Source: Streptomyces maremycinicus
GTDB taxonomy: Bacteria > Actinomycetota > Actinomycetes > Streptomycetales > Streptomycetaceae
Direction: 5' to 3'
Assembly: GCF_001184025.1 (NCBI RefSeq)
Contig: NZ_BBYG01000017.1
Location: 186,001 to 250,000, forward strand
Length of the DNA: 64,000 bases
Made by a program: the position numbers and the translations under genes. A model generated the notes under the pieces. The model did no database searches. It saw only the letters and a list, made by a program, of their open reading frames with translations, and was not told the origin of the DNA. Below are positions 34,305 through 43,092 of this stretch, one piece after another (position 1 is the stretch's first letter; every line of letters starts with the position of its first letter).

Positions 34305-36089
34305 ATGGCGGTTTCCGTAACCCTTCCGGCGCTCGGCGAGAGCGTCACCGAGGGCACTGTCACCCGCTGGCTGAAGGCCGAGGGTGAGCGCGTCGAGGCC
34401 GACGAGCCCCTGCTCGAGGTCTCGACCGACAAGGTCGACACCGAGATCCCCTCCCCCGCCGCCGGCATCCTGGCCTCCATCAAGGTCGCCGAGGACGAGA
34501 CGGTCGAGGTCGGCGCCGAGCTGGCCGTCATCGACGACGGCACCGGCGCCGCCGCTCCGGCTCCGGCCGCCGAGCCCGCGCCCGAGCCGGCCGCTGCCGC
34601 GCCGTCCACCGAGCAGGCGGCCCCGGCCCCCGCTCCCACCGCCGAGGCCGCCACCGGCGGCGGCTCCGCCGAGGGCACGGACGTCGTCCTGCCCGCGCTC
34701 GGCGAGTCCGTCACCGAGGGCACTGTCACCCGCTGGCTGAAGCAGGTCGGCGAGGAGGTCACGGAGGACGAGCCGCTGCTCGAGGTCTCGACCGACAAGG
34801 TCGACACCGAGATCCCGGCGCCCGTCTCCGGCGTGCTGCTCGAGATCACCGTGGCCGAGGACGAGACCGCCGAGGTCGGCGCCAAGCTCGCCGTCATCGG
34901 CGCCCCGGGCGCGGCTCCGGCCGCCGCCCCGGCTCCGGCCGCCCCGGCCCCGGCGCCCGCCGCCGCTGCCCCGGCTCCGGCCGCTCCGGCCCCCGCGCCG
35001 GCCGCTCCGGCTCCGGCCGCTCCCGCGCCTGCCCCCGCCGCTGCGGCGCCCGCCCCGGCCGCCGCAGCTCCGGCTCCGGCCGCCCCGGCCCCCGCGCCGG
35101 CCGCTCCGGCTCCGGTCACCCCGGCCGCCCCCGCGCCCGCCGCTCCCGCGGGTGACGACGGCGCCTACGTGACCCCGCTGGTGCGCAAGCTCGCCGCCGA
35201 GAACGGCGTCGACCTGGCCGCCGTCAAGGGCACCGGCGTCGGTGGCCGCGTCCGCAAGCAGGACGTCCTCGCCGCCGCCGAGGCCGCGAAGGCGGCCGCC
35301 GCCGCTCCGGCTCCGGCCGCCGCCGCGCCGAGCACCGCCAAGAAGGCCCCGAAGCTGGAAGCCTCTCCGCTGCGCGGCCAGACCGTGAAGATGCCCCGCA
35401 TCCGCAAGGTCATCGGCGACAACATGGTCAAGGCGCTGCACGAGCAGGCGCAGCTGTCCTCGGTCGTCGAGGTCGACATCACCCGGCTGATGAAGCTCCG
35501 CGCGCAGGCGAAGGACTCCTTCGCCGCCCGTGAGGGCGTCAAGCTCTCCCCGATGCCGTTCTTCGTGAAGGCGGCGGCCCAGGCGCTGAAGGCCCACCCG
35601 GCCGTCAACGCCCGGATCAACGTGGACGAGGGCACCATCACCTACTTCGACACCGAGAACATCGGTATCGCGGTGGACTCCGAGAAGGGCCTGATGACCC
35701 CGGTCATCAAGCACGCGGGCGACCTGAACATCGCCGGCATCGCCAAGGCCACGGCCGACCTGGCGGGCAAGGTCCGCGCGAACAAGATCACCCCGGACGA
35801 GCTGTCCGGCGCGACCTTCACCATCAGCAACACCGGTTCGCGCGGCGCGCTCTTCGACACGATCATCGTGCCGCCGAACCAGGTCGCGATCCTCGGCATC
35901 GGTGCCACGGTCAAGCGTCCGGCCGTCATCGAGACGGAGGAGGGCACGGTCATCGGCGTCCGTGACATGACGTACCTGACCCTGTCCTACGACCACCGTC
36001 TGGTCGACGGCGCCGACGCGGCCCGTTACCTGACCGCGGTCAAGGCGATCCTGGAGGCCGGCGAGTTCGAGGTCGAGCTCGGCCTCTGA
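34305..36089 (+). CDS. sucB: Dihydrolipoamide acyltransferase (E2) with two lipoyl domains
   Basis: 594 aa. Two lipoyl domains, lysines at 43 and about 165 (both STDKVDTEIP), joined by long Ala/Pro linkers; a peripheral subunit-binding domain (about 285-325, VTPLVRKLAAENGVDL, GTGVGGRVRKQDVL); and the catalytic acyltransferase core ending in YDHRLVDGADAARYL (His about 565). Annotated in actinobacteria as SucB; may serve either the pyruvate or the 2-oxoglutarate complex, or both. AAGGAG stands 14 bases before ATG 34305. Linker DNA is highly repetitive (GCTCCGGC/GCCCCGGC). Confidence 0.95.
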   Translation: MAVSVTLPALGESVTEGTVTRWLKAEGERVEADEPLLEVSTDKVDTEIPSPAAGILASIKVAEDETVEVGAELAVIDDGTGAAAPAPAAEPAPEPAAAAPSTEQAAPAPAPTAEAATGGGSAEGTDVVLPALGESVTEGTVTRWLKQVGEEVTEDEPLLEVSTDKVDTEIPAPVSGVLLEITVAEDETAEVGAKLAVIGAPGAAPAAAPAPAAPAPAPAAAAPAPAAPAPAPAAPAPAAPAPAPAAAAPAPAAAAPAPAAPAPAPAAPAPVTPAAPAPAAPAGDDGAYVTPLVRKLAAENGVDLAAVKGTGVGGRVRKQDVLAAAEAAKAAAAAPAPAAAAPSTAKKAPKLEASPLRGQTVKMPRIRKVIGDNMVKALHEQAQLSSVVEVDITRLMKLRAQAKDSFAAREGVKLSPMPFFVKAAAQALKAHPAVNARINVDEGTITYFDTENIGIAVDSEKGLMTPVIKHAGDLNIAGIAKATADLAGKVRANKITPDELSGATFTISNTGSRGALFDTIIVPPNQVAILGIGATVKRPAVIETEEGTVIGVRDMTYLTLSYDHRLVDGADAARYLTAVKAILEAGEFEVELGL

Positions 36090-36110
36090 TCCACCGGCTC
36101 CACAGCGCGT

Positions 36111-36140
36111 GCCCCCGTCCGGAACTCTCCGGGCGGGGGC
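36111..36140 (+). terminator. Terminator of the lpd-sucB operon
   Basis: GCCCCCGTCCGG (36111-36122), six-base loop, CCGGGCGGGGGC (36129-36140): a 12-bp stem with one G-T wobble, 22 bases past the sucB stop. Confidence 0.8.
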
Positions 36141-36346
36141 TTCCGTCTGTCGGCTCCCCGGCGCGGCCGCGGGCGGGACCTGTCCGGTACCGGTCTTTAC
36201 ATGGCCGCCCCGCTGTGGGCGTGTAAGTCTCGTCTCACCTGCTCGAAAGCGCCCCCGTGCGCCTCTCCTCCGCAGGCCCCCGGCCTTATTGTCTAAACGT
36301 CAAACGCCCCCGGGGGCCTGTGCGGCCCCTCCTCAAAGGAGCCCTC

Positions 36347-36970
36347 ATGACCGCGCCCGTCGTCCACTCGCTGCGCGAACAGATCCGCGAGCACATCGTG
36401 GAGGGGATCGTCAGCGGGCGCTGGAAGCCGGGCGAGCGGATCGTCGAGCGCCGGATCGCGACCGAGCTGGAGGTCAGCCAGACGCCGGTGCGGGAGGCGC
36501 TGCGCGAGCTGGAGTCGCTGCGGTTGATCGAGTCCGCGCCGAACAAGGGCGTGCGGGTGCGCAACCTGACGGCCGCGGACCTGGAGGAGAGCTACCCCGT
36601 CCGGGCCGGTCTGGAGGCGATCGCGGCGGAACTGGCCGCACAGCGGCTCGCGGAGGACTGCTCGGCGCTCGAACCGCACGTCGCCGCGCTGTACGAGGCG
36701 GACCGCGACGCGGACGGCACGGCCCAGGTGCGGCACACCGTCGGCTTCCACCGGGAGCTGGTCCGGGCGGCCGGGAACTCCGTGCTGCTGCACACCTGGG
36801 AGGGCCTCGGCATCGAGGTGTTCACGGCGCTGTCCATCCGCTGGCTGGGGACCGTGCAGCAGTCGTACGCGGAGGAGCACGAGGAGCTCGTCCAGGCGTT
36901 CCGGCGGCGGGACCCGAGGATCGCCGAGCTGGTGAAGGCGCATGTCCTCGGGTGCGCTCCCCGGGCATAG
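36347..36970 (+). CDS. GntR-family regulator, FadR/FCD subfamily
   Basis: 207 aa. N-terminal winged helix (about 8-75): SLREQIREHIVEGIVSGRW, VERRIATELEVSQTPVREAL; C-terminal all-helical FCD domain (about 85-205) with Asp/His positions (ADLEESYPVRAGLE, FHRELVRAAGN, EEHEELVQAF) that can bind metal and an organic acid. ATG 36347 has AAAGGAG 6 bases upstream. It sits just before aceE, and a near-perfect palindrome lies between them, so it probably controls aceE much as PdhR controls pdhR-aceEF-lpd in enteric bacteria. Confidence 0.9.
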   Translation: MTAPVVHSLREQIREHIVEGIVSGRWKPGERIVERRIATELEVSQTPVREALRELESLRLIESAPNKGVRVRNLTAADLEESYPVRAGLEAIAAELAAQRLAEDCSALEPHVAALYEADRDADGTAQVRHTVGFHRELVRAAGNSVLLHTWEGLGIEVFTALSIRWLGTVQQSYAEEHEELVQAFRRRDPRIAELVKAHVLGCAPRA

Positions 36971-37117
36971 GACCCGTCCAGGTTCAGTGGAGCGTACACC
37001 CGCTCATACGTGGGCTCCGACCTGCGAAAACCCTGAATCGACGCGGCACCGGGTGCCCGCCCGAAAGGCACCCCGTGCCTACTTTCTCGCAATCGAGAGG
37101 TTTTGCCCTTCAACCCT

Positions 37118-37147
37118 TTGATCGATCATCGATCAGGGGGTTACAGT
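37118..37147 (+). promoter_or_regulatory. Candidate aceE promoter with GntR-type operator
   Basis: TGATCGAT-c-ATCGATCA (37119-37135) is a perfect 8-bp inverted repeat about a single base. It overlaps TTGATC (37118-37123), a -35-like hexamer that stands 18 bases before TACAGT (37142-37147). Binding would block the polymerase. TGATCGATCA-like sites are typical of FadR-subfamily GntR proteins, and such a gene lies directly upstream. The rest of the 304-base gap shows no gene. Confidence 0.6.
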
Positions 37148-37274
37148 CACCGACGGGCCGCGGACGGAGCCACCCATGGCACCGCACCGAGCCCACGCCC
37201 TGTCCTGCCAAAGACCAAGGGCACCCCCGGAACACCCTCACAGGGAACCCCCTTCGACTGAGGAAGGCGGCGAC

Positions 37275-39980
37275 ATGACCGACCCCCAGGCCATCCAGCC
37301 GAGCGCGCTCGACCAGCTCCCCGACCGTGACCCGGAGGAGACCGCCGAATGGCAGGCCTCCCTGGACGCGGTCGCCAAGGCGGCCGGGCCGCACCGTGCC
37401 GCATACCTGATGCGCCGCACGCTGGAGCGTGCCGAGGGCAACGGCATCGCGCTGCCCAAGCTGCTCGAGACGGACTACGTCAACACCATCCCCACCGCCG
37501 CCGAGCCGTCCGCGCCCGGTGACGAGGAGATGGAGCGGAAGATCACCGCGTGGAACCGCTGGAACGCGGCCGCGATGGTGACCCGGGGCAGCAAACACGG
37601 CGTCGGCGGCCACATCGCCACCTTCGCCTCCGCGGCCTGGCTCTACGAGACCGGCTTCAACCACTTCTTCAAGGGCAAGGAGGCCGACGGCTCGGGCGAC
37701 CAGCTCTACATCCAGGGCCACGCCTCCCCCGGCATCTACGCCCGCGCCTTCCTCGACGGGCGGCTGACCGAGCAGCACCTCGACAACTTCCGTCAGGAGG
37801 CCGGCGGCAACGGCCTCCCGTCGTACCCGCACCCGCGCCGCCTGCCCTGGCTGTGGGAGTTCCCGACGGTGTCGATGGGCCTCGGCCCGCTCTCCGCCAT
37901 CTACCAGGCGCGCTTCAACCGCTATCTCACCAACCGCGGCATCAAGGACGTCTCCGCGTCCCACGTGTGGGCGTTCCTCGGTGACGGCGAGATGGACGAG
38001 CCGGAGTCGACGGCGGCACTCGCACTCGCCTCCCGCGAGGGTCTCGACAACCTGACCTTCGTCATCAACTGCAACCTCCAGCGCCTCGACGGCCCGGTCC
38101 GCGCGAACTTCAAGATCGTGCAGGAGCTGGAGGCCCAGTTCCGCGGCGCGGGCTGGAACGTCATCAAGTCGCTGTGGGGTTCCGCCTGGGACGAGCTGTT
38201 CCGGCTCGACACCACGGGCGCGCTGGTCCGCCGGCTGCGCGAGGTACCGGACGCCCAGGTGCAGACGTACCAGACGCGCGGCGCCGCCTACATCCGCGAG
38301 GACTTCTTCGGCAAGGACCCGGCGCTCGCCGAGCTGGCGAAGCTGCTGAGCGACGACAAGATCCTCGAGTGTTTCCACCTCTCCCGCGGTGGCCACGAGG
38401 CGCGCAAGGTGTTCGCGGCGTACAAGGCGGCCGTGGAGTTCAAGGGCGCCCCGACGGTCATCCTGGCCCAGACGGTCAAGGGCCACACCCTCGGCGAGGG
38501 CTTCGCGTCGAAGAACGCCAACCACCAGATGAAGAAGCTCTCGGTGGACGAGTTCAAGACGATGCGCGACCTGCTGGAGCTGCCGATCTCGGACGCGCAG
38601 TTCGTCGACGGCGTGGTCCCCTACGGCCACCCCGGCGCCGACTCCCCCGAGGTCCGCTACCTCCAGGAGCGCCGCGCGGCCCTCGGCGGCCCGGCCCCGG
38701 CCCGCCGTACGCACGCGCTCGCGCCGCTGCCGGCCCCCGCCGACAAGGCGTTCGCCTCCTTCGACAAGGGCTCCGGCACGCAGAACGTCGCGACCACCAT
38801 GGCGTTCGTCCGGCTGGTCAAGGACCTGGTCCGCGACAAGGAGACGGGCAAGCGCTGGGTGCCGATCGTCCCCGACGAGGCGCGCACCTTCGGCATGGAG
38901 AGCCTGTTCCCGTCGCTCGGGATCTACTCCCCCAAGGGCCAGACGTACGAGCCGGTCGACCGCGACCAGCTGATGTACTACAAGGAGGCCAAGAACGGCC
39001 AGATCCTCAACGAGGGGATCACCGAGGCCGGTTCGATGGCCGACTTCATCGCCGCGTCCACCGCGTACTCCACGCACGGTGAGGCGATGATCCCGTTCTA
39101 CATCTTCTACTCGATGTTCGGCTGGCAGCGCACGGCCGACCAGATGTGGCAGCTCGGCGACCAGCTCGGCCGCGGCTTCCTCGTCGGCGCCACGGCCGGC
39201 CGGACGACCCTGACGGGCGAGGGCCTCCAGCACGCCGACGGCCACTCCCCGGTCATCGCCGCGACCAACCCTGCCGCCCTCAGCTACGACCCGGCGTTCG
39301 CCTACGAGATCGCGACGATCGTCAAGGACGGTCTGCGCCGGATGTACGGCGAGGCGGCCCCGGGCGAGGACCCGAACGTCTTCTACTACCTGACCGTCTA
39401 CAACGAGCCGATGCCGCAGCCGGCCAAGCCGTCCGCGCCCGGTGTGGACCAGGGCATCCTCAAGGGCCTGTACCGCTTCAACACGGCGGAGTCGGCCGGC
39501 GTGGACGTGGCGGCGGCCAACGCCCCGCGCATCCAGCTGCTGGGCTCCGGCACGGCGATCCACTGGGTCCTGAAGGCGCAGCGCATGCTCGCCGAGGAGT
39601 GGGGTGTGGCCTCCGACGTGTGGTCCGCGACCTCCTGGACCGAGCTGCGCCGCGACGCGCTGGAGGCCGACGCGGCCCTGCTGCGCGGCGAGGAGCGCCT
39701 GCCGTACGTCCGTCAGGCCCTCCAGGGCGCCGAGGGCCCGGTCCTCGCCGTCACCGACTACATGCGCCAGGTCCCGGACCAGATCGCGCAGTGGGTCGAG
39801 CAGGACTGGTCCTCGCTCGGCGCGGACGGCTTCGGCCTCTCCGACACCCGTGAGGCGGCCCGCCGCCACTTCGGCGTCGACGCCCAGTCCATCGTCGTCG
39901 CGGCCCTCGCCCAGCTCGCCCGCCGCGGTGAGGTCAAGGCGACGGCGGTGAAGGAAGCGCGCGAGCGGTACGGGCTGTAG
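37275..39980 (+). CDS. aceE: Pyruvate dehydrogenase E1 component, homodimeric type
   Basis: 901 aa; thiamine-diphosphate enzyme that decarboxylates pyruvate and acetylates the E2 lipoyl groups. The TPP motif runs from FLGDGEMDEPEST to NLTFVINCNLQRLDG (about 234-275); other AceE blocks: HGVGGHIATFASAAWLYETG, SRGGHEARKVF, QTVKGHTLGEGF, FGMESLFPSLGIYSP and RTTLTGEGLQHADGHS. ATG 37275 follows GAGGAAGG. Regulated separately from lpd-sucB, with a GntR gene in front. E2 would be a SucB- or AceF-type partner encoded here or elsewhere. Confidence 0.97.
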   Translation: MTDPQAIQPSALDQLPDRDPEETAEWQASLDAVAKAAGPHRAAYLMRRTLERAEGNGIALPKLLETDYVNTIPTAAEPSAPGDEEMERKITAWNRWNAAAMVTRGSKHGVGGHIATFASAAWLYETGFNHFFKGKEADGSGDQLYIQGHASPGIYARAFLDGRLTEQHLDNFRQEAGGNGLPSYPHPRRLPWLWEFPTVSMGLGPLSAIYQARFNRYLTNRGIKDVSASHVWAFLGDGEMDEPESTAALALASREGLDNLTFVINCNLQRLDGPVRANFKIVQELEAQFRGAGWNVIKSLWGSAWDELFRLDTTGALVRRLREVPDAQVQTYQTRGAAYIREDFFGKDPALAELAKLLSDDKILECFHLSRGGHEARKVFAAYKAAVEFKGAPTVILAQTVKGHTLGEGFASKNANHQMKKLSVDEFKTMRDLLELPISDAQFVDGVVPYGHPGADSPEVRYLQERRAALGGPAPARRTHALAPLPAPADKAFASFDKGSGTQNVATTMAFVRLVKDLVRDKETGKRWVPIVPDEARTFGMESLFPSLGIYSPKGQTYEPVDRDQLMYYKEAKNGQILNEGITEAGSMADFIAASTAYSTHGEAMIPFYIFYSMFGWQRTADQMWQLGDQLGRGFLVGATAGRTTLTGEGLQHADGHSPVIAATNPAALSYDPAFAYEIATIVKDGLRRMYGEAAPGEDPNVFYYLTVYNEPMPQPAKPSAPGVDQGILKGLYRFNTAESAGVDVAAANAPRIQLLGSGTAIHWVLKAQRMLAEEWGVASDVWSATSWTELRRDALEADAALLRGEERLPYVRQALQGAEGPVLAVTDYMRQVPDQIAQWVEQDWSSLGADGFGLSDTREAARRHFGVDAQSIVVAALAQLARRGEVKATAVKEARERYGL

Positions 39981-39997
39981 GCCCGGCGCTCTCGATC

Positions 39998-40041
39998 GGT
40001 GAAGGGGCCCGGCGCGGCATAAGCCGCCGGGCCCCTTCACC
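39998..40041 (+). terminator. aceE terminator
   Basis: GGTGAAGGGGCCCGG (39998-40012) pairs perfectly over 15 bp with CCGGGCCCCTTCACC (40027-40041); an inner CGGC-ataa-GCCG extends the stem. It starts 18 bases after the aceE stop. Confidence 0.85.
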
Positions 40042-40112
40042 GTCGCGCCCTTTCGCCGTCGCACCCCTTCACCGTCGCACCCCTTCACCGTCGCACCCCT
40101 TCACCGTCGCAC
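40033..40112 (+). repeat. Five 16-bp tandem repeats after the aceE terminator
   Basis: Units CCCTTCACCGTCGCAC: the first (40033-40048) differs by one base, the second by two, the last three are identical. The first unit is part of the right arm of the terminator stem, so the array looks like a local amplification of that arm. Intergenic; ends about 50 bases before the next gene. Confidence 0.85.
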
Positions 40113-40163
40113 GGCTGGACGACCGGGCGCCGGAGCGCGGCCGAGGACCGGCAAGATGTGCGC

Positions 40164-41219
40164 ATGCGCGCTGCCCGGCTCATCAAGATGGTGCTCCTTC
40201 TCCAGTCCCGGCCCACCATGACCGCGTCCGAGCTGGCACGGGAACTGGAGGTGTCTGAGCGGACCGTCACGCGGGACGCGCAGGCGCTGTCCGAGGCAGG
40301 CGTGCCGGTGTACGCGGAACGGGGACGGGCGGGGGGCTACCGGCTCGTCGGCGGCTACCGGACGCGGCTGACGGGGCTGGGACGCGGTGAGGCCGAGGCG
40401 CTGTTCCTGAGCGGGGTGCCGGGGGCGCTGCGGGAGATGGGCCTCGAGGACATCGCCTCGGCCGCGCGGCTGAAGGTGTCGGCGGCCCTGCTGCCCTCCC
40501 TGCGGGACGCCCCGCGTACGGCGGCGCAGCGGTTCCATCTGGACGCGCCCGCCTGGTTCCGCGAGCCCGCGGCGCCGGCCCTGCTGCCGGTGATCGCGGA
40601 CGCGGTGTGGGACGACCGGCGCCTGAGCGCGCGCTACCGGCGCGGGGAGCGCGAGGTGACACGGGAGCTGGAGCCGTACGGGCTCGTGCTCAAGGCGGGG
40701 GTCTGGTATCTGTGCGCCCGGGTCGGCGGGACGGAGGCGGGGGCCGGGACGGAGGCGGGGGCCGGGGCCGGACCGGGGGCTGGAGCGGAGCCTGGGGCCG
40801 GAGCGGGGGCGTTCCGGACCTACCGGATCGACCGGTTCGTCGGGGCCGAGGCGATGAAGGATCGTTTCGTCAGGGACGAGGACTTCGATCTGCCCGCCTT
40901 CTGGGGCGCGCAGGCCGAGCGGTTCGCGCGGTCGATCCTGCGCGCCGAGGTGGTACTGCGGCTCTCGGAGGCGGGGGTGCGCGACCTGCCGTACGCCGTG
41001 GACCCGGTGGCCGCCCGGGACGCGCTGGCGGATGTCCCGGAGCCGGACGGGGCGGGCTGGGTGACCGTCACCCTGCGGGTCGAGTCGGAGGACGTGGCGC
41101 ACACGCAGCTCGCGGCGCTGGGACCGGAGGCCGAGGTGCTCTCCCCCGTCACGCTGCGGGAGCGGTTCGCCGCGGCGGCGGTACGGCTGACGGAGCTCTA
41201 CGGGCGTCGGGAAGGGTGA
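40164..41219 (+). CDS. WYL-domain transcriptional regulator (YafY/PafC type)
   Basis: 351 aa. N-terminal winged helix HTH_11 (ARLIKMVLLLQSRPTMTASE, SERTVTRDAQAL), central helical part and a WYL domain (about 145-230: SARYRRGEREVTRELEPYGL, VWYLCAR, RTYRIDRF) that usually binds nucleotides or nucleic acid ligands, then a C-terminal extension. A Gly/Ala/Glu insert (about 196-215) splits the WYL domain. ATG 40164 stands 6 bases after CAAGAT, a possible -10 of a leaderless mRNA; GTG 40158 is an alternative. Target genes unknown. Confidence 0.88.
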   Translation: MRAARLIKMVLLLQSRPTMTASELARELEVSERTVTRDAQALSEAGVPVYAERGRAGGYRLVGGYRTRLTGLGRGEAEALFLSGVPGALREMGLEDIASAARLKVSAALLPSLRDAPRTAAQRFHLDAPAWFREPAAPALLPVIADAVWDDRRLSARYRRGEREVTRELEPYGLVLKAGVWYLCARVGGTEAGAGTEAGAGAGPGAGAEPGAGAGAFRTYRIDRFVGAEAMKDRFVRDEDFDLPAFWGAQAERFARSILRAEVVLRLSEAGVRDLPYAVDPVAARDALADVPEPDGAGWVTVTLRVESEDVAHTQLAALGPEAEVLSPVTLRERFAAAAVRLTELYGRREG

Positions 41220-41286
41220 GGATCCCGCCGGAATCCCCGGCACTCCGGGTGCGTGGGGCCCTGCGAGGCACGATGCTGGACGCGTG

Positions 41287-41808
41287 ATGGACGAGACGGA
41301 GTTCTGGGAGCTGGTGGACGCCTCCCGCGAGGCCGCCGATGGCGATCCCGAGGAGCAGGCCGACCTGCTCGTGGAGCGGCTGGTCCGGCTGGACCCGGAC
41401 TCGGTGCTCGACTTCGCCCGGCACTTCGAGTCCCGCTACAACCGCGCCTACCGCTGGGACCTGTGGGGCGCGGCCTGGCTGCTGCTGGACGGGGCCAGCG
41501 ACGACGCCTTCGACTTCTTCCGGTGCTGGCTGATCGGACAGGGCCGCGAGGTCTTCGAGGGCGCCCTGCACAACGACCCGGACTCGCTCGCCGATCTGCT
41601 GGACGACTTCGACGAGGAGATCGACGGGGACGGCGAGGAACTCGGCTACGCGGCCGACGAGGCCTACGAGCAGCTCACCGGGACCGTCGCCCCGGACCTG
41701 GGCATTCCGCCCGCGCCCGCCGAACCGGAGGGCACGCCGGTCGCTTTCGAGAACGAGGGGGCGCTGGCCGAGCGGTATCCCCGGCTGTGGCAGCGCTTCA
41801 AGGAGTGA
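41287..41808 (+). CDS. DUF4240 protein
   Basis: 173 aa, strongly acidic. The N-terminus MDETEFWELVDASREAADGD and the block WDLWGAAWLLLDGASDDAFDFFRCWLIGQG are typical of the DUF4240 family; soluble, no signal. ATG 41287 and the adjacent GTG 41284 are both possible. Function unknown. The stop is followed by a short direct repeat and a convergent gene. Confidence 0.85.
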   Translation: MDETEFWELVDASREAADGDPEEQADLLVERLVRLDPDSVLDFARHFESRYNRAYRWDLWGAAWLLLDGASDDAFDFFRCWLIGQGREVFEGALHNDPDSLADLLDDFDEEIDGDGEELGYAADEAYEQLTGTVAPDLGIPPAPAEPEGTPVAFENEGALAERYPRLWQRFKE

Positions 41809-41836
41809 CACCGGCCGGTGGAGTGACCCGGCCGGT
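41802..41836. repeat. Two-copy direct repeat at convergent gene ends
   Basis: GGAGTGACACCGGCCGGT (41802-41819) is repeated as GGAGTGACCCGGCCGGT (41820-41836). The first copy includes the DUF4240 stop codon; the second touches the end of the convergent gene (41839). Confidence 0.75.
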
Positions 41837-41838
41837 GG

Positions 41839-42159
41839 TCAGACCGTAAGCCTGCGGCGGGTGCTGTCCGCCGGGATGTAGGCCTGCGACCGGTCGACCC
41901 GCGCCGCGTGGTGCATCGGCGCCTCGTTGGCCCGCTCCAGCGCGGAGGCGGTGGCCGCGGCCGGGCCCAGGACGACCGCGGCGACGGCGCAGAGCACGGT
42001 CCAGGGGCTGCGGAGCGCCTTCGTCCAGGCCGGGTTCCGCTCGGCGCCGCCCACCGAGCCCGTGGCGCCCGCGCCTCCGGTGTTCCCGGCGTTGCCCGCG
42101 GCTCCCGTGCTCCCCGTGCTCCCCGTGCTCCCCGTGGACCGGTAGCGACTGCTGTTCAT
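41839..42159 (-). CDS. Small single-pass membrane protein with Gly-rich N-terminus
   Basis: 106 aa. Residues 8-45 are Gly/Ser/Thr/Ala/Asn-rich triplets (STGSTGSTGSTGAAGNAGN), collagen-like in period but lacking proline. A single membrane helix (about 58-78, WTVLCAVAAVVLGPAAATASAL) follows, then a short basic C-terminus. ATG 42159 has a GGGAGG-like ribosome-binding site. No family recognised. It could be cell-surface or cytoplasmic depending on orientation. Confidence 0.65.
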   Translation of the reverse strand: MNSSRYRSTGSTGSTGSTGAAGNAGNTGGAGATGSVGGAERNPAWTKALRSPWTVLCAVAAVVLGPAAATASALERANEAPMHHAARVDRSQAYIPADSTRRRLTV

Positions 42160-42231
42160 GATCCCCGCCTCCCGTCGGCTTGTGTTGTGCATGACCGTAG
42201 GACGCGGTAATGGGAGAACCCTGAACGCCGG

Positions 42232-43092
42232 CTAAGGCGTTCCTGTGAGACTTCCGGCGGCCCGGGACGCCGTTCTGCCCTGGAGCCGGGCCGCCCGCTC
42301 CCGGATCTCCGGCAGCCGCGCGGCGAGGGCGGCGCCGGGGCAGCTGGTCATGTAGCCGTCCTTGTGGCCGGCCAGCGCGGGAAGGGTGGCGGTGGCGCCG
42401 GCGGCGTACCGGCTTCGGCTGTTGCTGGAGGTGAGCCGGACCTCCGTGCGCGGGTCGATGTCGGACAGCCCGAGCTTCCAGGCGGTCAGGGCGGCGATCG
42501 CGTCGACCATCGCCTGGGGCACCGGTACCCCGGCGGTGAAGGTGCCCAGGGCGGCGATACCGGCCGTGCGGTGGTTGAAGCCCTGGGTGTGGGCGCCGGT
42601 GACGGGCCGGTCGACGCCGCCCGCGCGGCCCTCGTAGATCGTGCCGCAGCGGTCGACGAGGAAGTTGTAGCCGATGTCGTCCCAGTCCCGGGCGCCGGTC
42701 TGCCCCGCGTACAGGTAGCGGATGATGCGGGGCGCGTCGGCGCAGGCGTAGCCGTTGGGCGAGTCGGTGTGGTGCACGAAGACGGCGACGACCTTGTCGT
42801 CGTAGCGCGGGGGCGGCTGCGCGTGCCGGGCCAGGTCGTCCAGCCAGACGGCACGGGGCACGACGGGCGGCCGGACCGCCGGGTGGACGGCGGCGGGCCG
42901 GGCGGCGGGCGGGCGGGCGCCCGAGCCGGCCGAGGCGGCGTGGTCGACGCCGCCCGCGCACAGCCCCAGGGCGGCCACGGCGGCGAACCCGGGCAGGCAG
43001 CCCAGGAGCACGAGGACCGGGCCCGGTATCCGCGCCGGGCGGCGTCCTCGCGTTCCGCGCGCGCCGCGGGGAGCCGGTCGAAGGGCACACAT
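42232..43092 (-). CDS. Peptidoglycan-recognition/N-acetylmuramoyl-L-alanine amidase domain protein
   Basis: 286 aa. Basic N-terminus and one hydrophobic segment (about 22-43, signal or anchor), a Pro/Ala-rich linker, then a PGRP/amidase_2 domain (about 85-280). Zinc ligands seen: His in VFVHHTDS, and His and Cys in AGHKDGYMTSCPG; also the YNFLVDRCGTIYEGR block. Should cleave the amide between muramic acid and L-Ala outside the cell. ATG 43092 is used; a TTG about 60 bases upstream would lengthen the cytoplasmic tail. Divergent from the MarP-like protease gene. Confidence 0.9.
   Translation of the reverse strand: MCALRPAPRGARGTRGRRPARIPGPVLVLLGCLPGFAAVAALGLCAGGVDHAASAGSGARPPAARPAAVHPAVRPPVVPRAVWLDDLARHAQPPPRYDDKVVAVFVHHTDSPNGYACADAPRIIRYLYAGQTGARDWDDIGYNFLVDRCGTIYEGRAGGVDRPVTGAHTQGFNHRTAGIAALGTFTAGVPVPQAMVDAIAALTAWKLGLSDIDPRTEVRLTSSNSRSRYAAGATATLPALAGHKDGYMTSCPGAALAARLPEIRERAARLQGRTASRAAGSLTGTP

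Noticed and set aside
32879..35119. 746-residue minus-strand frame opposite lpd and sucB
   Set aside because: Its Gly/Ala repeat is the reverse complement of the Ala/Pro linkers of E2; both sense genes are certain.
37110..40088. 992-residue minus-strand frame opposite aceE
   Set aside because: Antisense shadow; aceE on the plus strand has the full thiamine-diphosphate motif.
40033..40112. Possible small CRISPR array
   Set aside because: Units are contiguous 16-mers without spacers, and no cas gene is present in the window.
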